In this document: positions 62,176 to 64,000 of the stretch, in pieces
Layout of the letters: the number at the start of each line of letters is the position of its first letter
Numbering within the stretch: position 1 is the first letter of the stretch
Assembly: GCF_000063445.1 (NCBI RefSeq)
Contig: NC_009464.1
Location: 2,728,001 to 2,792,000, forward strand
From: Methanocella arvoryzae MRE50
GTDB lineage: Archaea; Halobacteriota; Methanocellia; Methanocellales; Methanocellaceae
Reading direction: 5' to 3'
DNA length: 64,000 nt
Notes under the pieces: generated by a model
What the model was told of the DNA's origin: nothing
Databases searched by the model: none
The model's input: the letters and a program-made list of their open reading frames with translations, nothing else
Made by a program: the position numbers and the translations under genes

Positions 62176-63174
62176 ATGGCGACCATCTACTACGAGAAGG
62201 ACGCAGATCTCAAGATCCTCAAAGGCAAGAAAATTGCGATCATCGGCTACGGCAGCCAGGGCATGGCCCAGTCCCAGAGCCTCAAGGACTCCGGCCTCGA
62301 CGTCGTCGTAGGCCTCCGCAAGGGCGGAGCCTCCTGGGAGCAGGCAAAGAAGGACGGCATGAAAGTGGCTACCATCGAGGAAGCCGCTCAGCAGGCTGAT
62401 TATATCCAGATGCTCATCCCTGACGAGTTGCAGGGCAAAGTGTACCACGAGCAGATCGAGCCGTATATGAAGAAGGGCAAGATCCTCGGTTTCTCTCACG
62501 GGTTTAACATCCACTACGGCATGATCAAGCCCGGCAAGGACATCGACGTCGTCATGATCGCCCCCAAGAGCCCGGGCCACCTCGTCAGGAGGATGTACCA
62601 GCAGGGCGCAGGCGTGCCGGCCCTCGTCGCCATTCAGCAGGACGCCTCCAAAAAGGCGCTGCAGTACGCCCTCGCCTATGCGGCAGGCATCGGCTGCACC
62701 AGGGCAGGCGTGCTCGCGACCACCTTCAAGGAAGAGACCGAGACCGACCTGTTCGGCGAGCAGGTAGACCTCTGCGGCGGCTGCACCGAAATGGTCAAGG
62801 CTTCGTTTGAGACCCTCGTCAACGCCGGCTACCAGCCTGAAATTGCGTACTTCGAGACCCTGCACGAGCTCAAGCTCATCGTCGACCTCATGTACGAGGG
62901 TGGCATGGCGGCCATGTGGGACAGCGTCTCCGACACCGCCCAGTACGGCGGCATGACCCGGGGCAGGAGGATCATCAACGAGCAGAGCCGCATGGAAATG
63001 TGGCGCACCCTCGAAGAGATCCAGGACGGCCGCTTTGCGAGAGAGTGGGTTCTGGAGAACATGGCCGGCAGGCCTCACTTCAACGCCCTGACCCAGCAGG
63101 ATGCAGAGCATCCGATCGAGATCGTGGGTAAAGAATTGAGATCCATGATGCCGTGGCTGAAACAGAAAAAATAA
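62176..63174 (+). CDS. ilvC: Ketol-acid reductoisomerase IlvC
   Basis: IlvC isomerises and reduces acetolactate or acetohydroxybutyrate, the second step to valine, leucine and isoleucine. The 332-residue class I enzyme has the Rossmann loop GYGSQG near residue 24, [13 protein letters not shown], and the metal-binding Glu/Asp helices in the knotted C-terminal domain ([32 protein letters not shown]). The start is the ATG at 62176 with GGTG five bases ahead; a longer frame upstream has no family similarity. It is separated from ilvBN by about 13 kb. Confidence 0.96.
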   Translation: MATIYYEKDADLKILKGKKIAIIGYGSQGMAQSQSLKDSGLDVVVGLRKGGASWEQAKKDGMKVATIEEAAQQADYIQMLIPDELQGKVYHEQIEPYMKKGKILGFSHGFNIHYGMIKPGKDIDVVMIAPKSPGHLVRRMYQQGAGVPALVAIQQDASKKALQYALAYAAGIGCTRAGVLATTFKEETETDLFGEQVDLCGGCTEMVKASFETLVNAGYQPEIAYFETLHELKLIVDLMYEGGMAAMWDSVSDTAQYGGMTRGRRIINEQSRMEMWRTLEEIQDGRFAREWVLENMAGRPHFNALTQQDAEHPIEIVGKELRSMMPWLKQKK

Positions 63175-63193
63175 GCTTTCAGCTTGGCTCTAC

Positions 63194-63236
63194 CATGCCT
63201 TGCGGCATGCTGGCCCGTCGGAGTTGAAAGGCTCCG
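63194..63236 (+). terminator. Short hairpins after ilvC
   Basis: CATGCC/GGCATG with a TTGC loop (63194-63209) and CGGAG/CTCCG (63219-63236) follow the ilvC stop by 20-60 bases. No strong T run follows, so this is only a possible terminator. Confidence 0.3.
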
Positions 63237-63431
63237 ATCTGGCGCAACAAAGAGGGCGACCTGGCGAAACAAATCTTTAACCACAGTAGCCCAATTCTCA
63301 TTTTTAATGGGTTCTCCGGACGAGCTTCTGTCATTGCTGTTAAGATCATAATCCCCGCCTCACCTTCATCACCATATATACTGTACTGATCACCATAGCT
63401 CTGTCACCGAGCAGCATGTGGTCGCCAGCCT

Positions 63432-64000
63432 ATGGATTCCGTAAAAATAACTAAGTGGTGGGCAATCTCTGGAGATGAGGCGCTTAAATACCTGCACATC
63501 GACGTCCGCAGAGGCCTTTCGGCAGCACGGGTATCGGATAGCCGGGCACGGCACGGCGTGAATGCTGTTGAGCTTGCCAGGCCAACGGCCATCATATCTC
63601 TTCTCGCGGACAGCCTCCGCCAGCCGATGATTCTCCTGCTCCTCTCGATCGCCGGGCTTTCGCTTCTCTTCGGTAAATACCTGGAAGCCGTAGTCATGGC
63701 TTTTGTCATCATCGCTTACGTCGTCGTGGAGTTCCTCAACAAGTTCCGCACGGACCGGGTGATGGCCGGGCTGAAACGGCTCACGCTTCCCACGACGAGG
63801 GTGATCCGGGAGGGGAAAGTGACTGAGGTTCCTGCGGAGGATATTGTAGTCGGCGATCTTCTCGTTCTCTCCCCTGGCTTCAGCGTTCCCGCCGATGCCA
63901 GGCTTCTTGAAGCCGGCGGCCTGCTGGTAGACGAGGCTTCGCTGACGGGTGAATCCGGGCCGGTGCTCAAAGACTCAGATGCAATACTGCCTGACGAAAC
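63432..64000 (+). CDS. Cation-transporting P-type ATPase, N-terminal part
   Basis: The open frame starts at ATG 63432 and runs off the right edge after about 189 residues. It shows the cation-ATPase N-terminal domain (SGDEALKYLHIDVRRGLSAARV, RHGVNAV), two membrane helices around 68-105, and the start of the actuator domain. That domain includes PAEDIVVGDLLVLSPG and DEASLTGES, the dephosphorylation loop. The pattern fits the P2 group (Ca2+, Na+ or similar) rather than heavy-metal pumps, as no Cys-based metal-binding domain is present. The phosphorylation site lies outside the window. Confidence 0.88.
   Translation, partial: MDSVKITKWWAISGDEALKYLHIDVRRGLSAARVSDSRARHGVNAVELARPTAIISLLADSLRQPMILLLLSIAGLSLLFGKYLEAVVMAFVIIAYVVVEFLNKFRTDRVMAGLKRLTLPTTRVIREGKVTEVPAEDIVVGDLLVLSPGFSVPADARLLEAGGLLVDEASLTGESGPVLKDSDAILPDE

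Overview
This window looks like chromosome of a methanogenic archaeon, most likely of the Methanocella (Rice Cluster I) type. The strongest markers are a methyl-coenzyme M reductase activation ATPase with its zinc insertion (53332-54915, AtwA/component A2), three archaeal AglB oligosaccharyltransferases, an archaeal taxis operon with CheC, CheD and the archaea-specific adaptor CheF, archaeal TATA-like boxes, and frequent GTG/TTG starts with GGTGA-type ribosome binding sites. The genus is an inference; no 16S rRNA, tRNA or other RNA gene was recognised.

Layout. 1-2.0 kb: two surface proteins on the minus strand, the first cut by the window edge, then a CT-rich repeat. 2.0-4.9 kb: a Co/Ni ECF transporter operon (cbiM-O-Q) led by a DtxR-type regulator. 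5.0-10.4 kb: a tight taxis operon transcribed cheF-cheY-cheB-cheA-cheC-cheD, without CheR, CheW, receptors or archaellum genes. 10.7-18.4 kb: an ArsR regulator with a perfect operator and a decayed flavodoxin/ferredoxin gene, a repeat-rich gap, a fasciclin-domain protein, a two-cluster ferredoxin protein, and a large MMPL/RND exporter with its likely MarR repressor.

18.5-44.9 kb is one long surface-glycosylation region. It holds AglB1 with a PQQ beta-propeller protein, a sugar nucleotidyltransferase, a UDP-glucuronate decarboxylase-like SDR, a GT39-like membrane transferase, a Wzx-type flippase, one GT2 and seven GT4 transferases, tandem AglB2/AglB3, an AglJ-like dolichol-phosphate transferase and a membrane-anchored surface protein. 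Together these can make, flip and transfer lipid-linked glycans to surface proteins.

45.0-48.9 kb encodes the start of branched-chain amino acid synthesis (LeuA/CimA-family enzyme, IlvB, IlvN). IlvC lies 13 kb away at 62.2 kb, divergent from a bacterio-opsin-activator-like regulator. Between them are a repeat island with a GxxExxY relic, MerR and HD-phosphohydrolase genes, a methyltransferase, a dead histidine-kinase fragment, AtwA, an operon of DUF134 regulator, NifX-like protein and Mrp ATPase, an arginase-family enzyme and a large PAS/GAF histidine kinase. The window ends inside a P-type ATPase.

The least explained signals are the repeats. Four families (CAGATT, CTTGGCG, GGAGGTC and CACAGAG words) form inverted arms in intergenic gaps. 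One 107-bp CTTGGCG unit occurs twice, 37 kb apart and inverted, with a single mismatch. Other points of interest are a probable conversion tract between AglB2 and AglB3, five tandem repeats in the MMPL exporter, and genes with no ordinary start codon.
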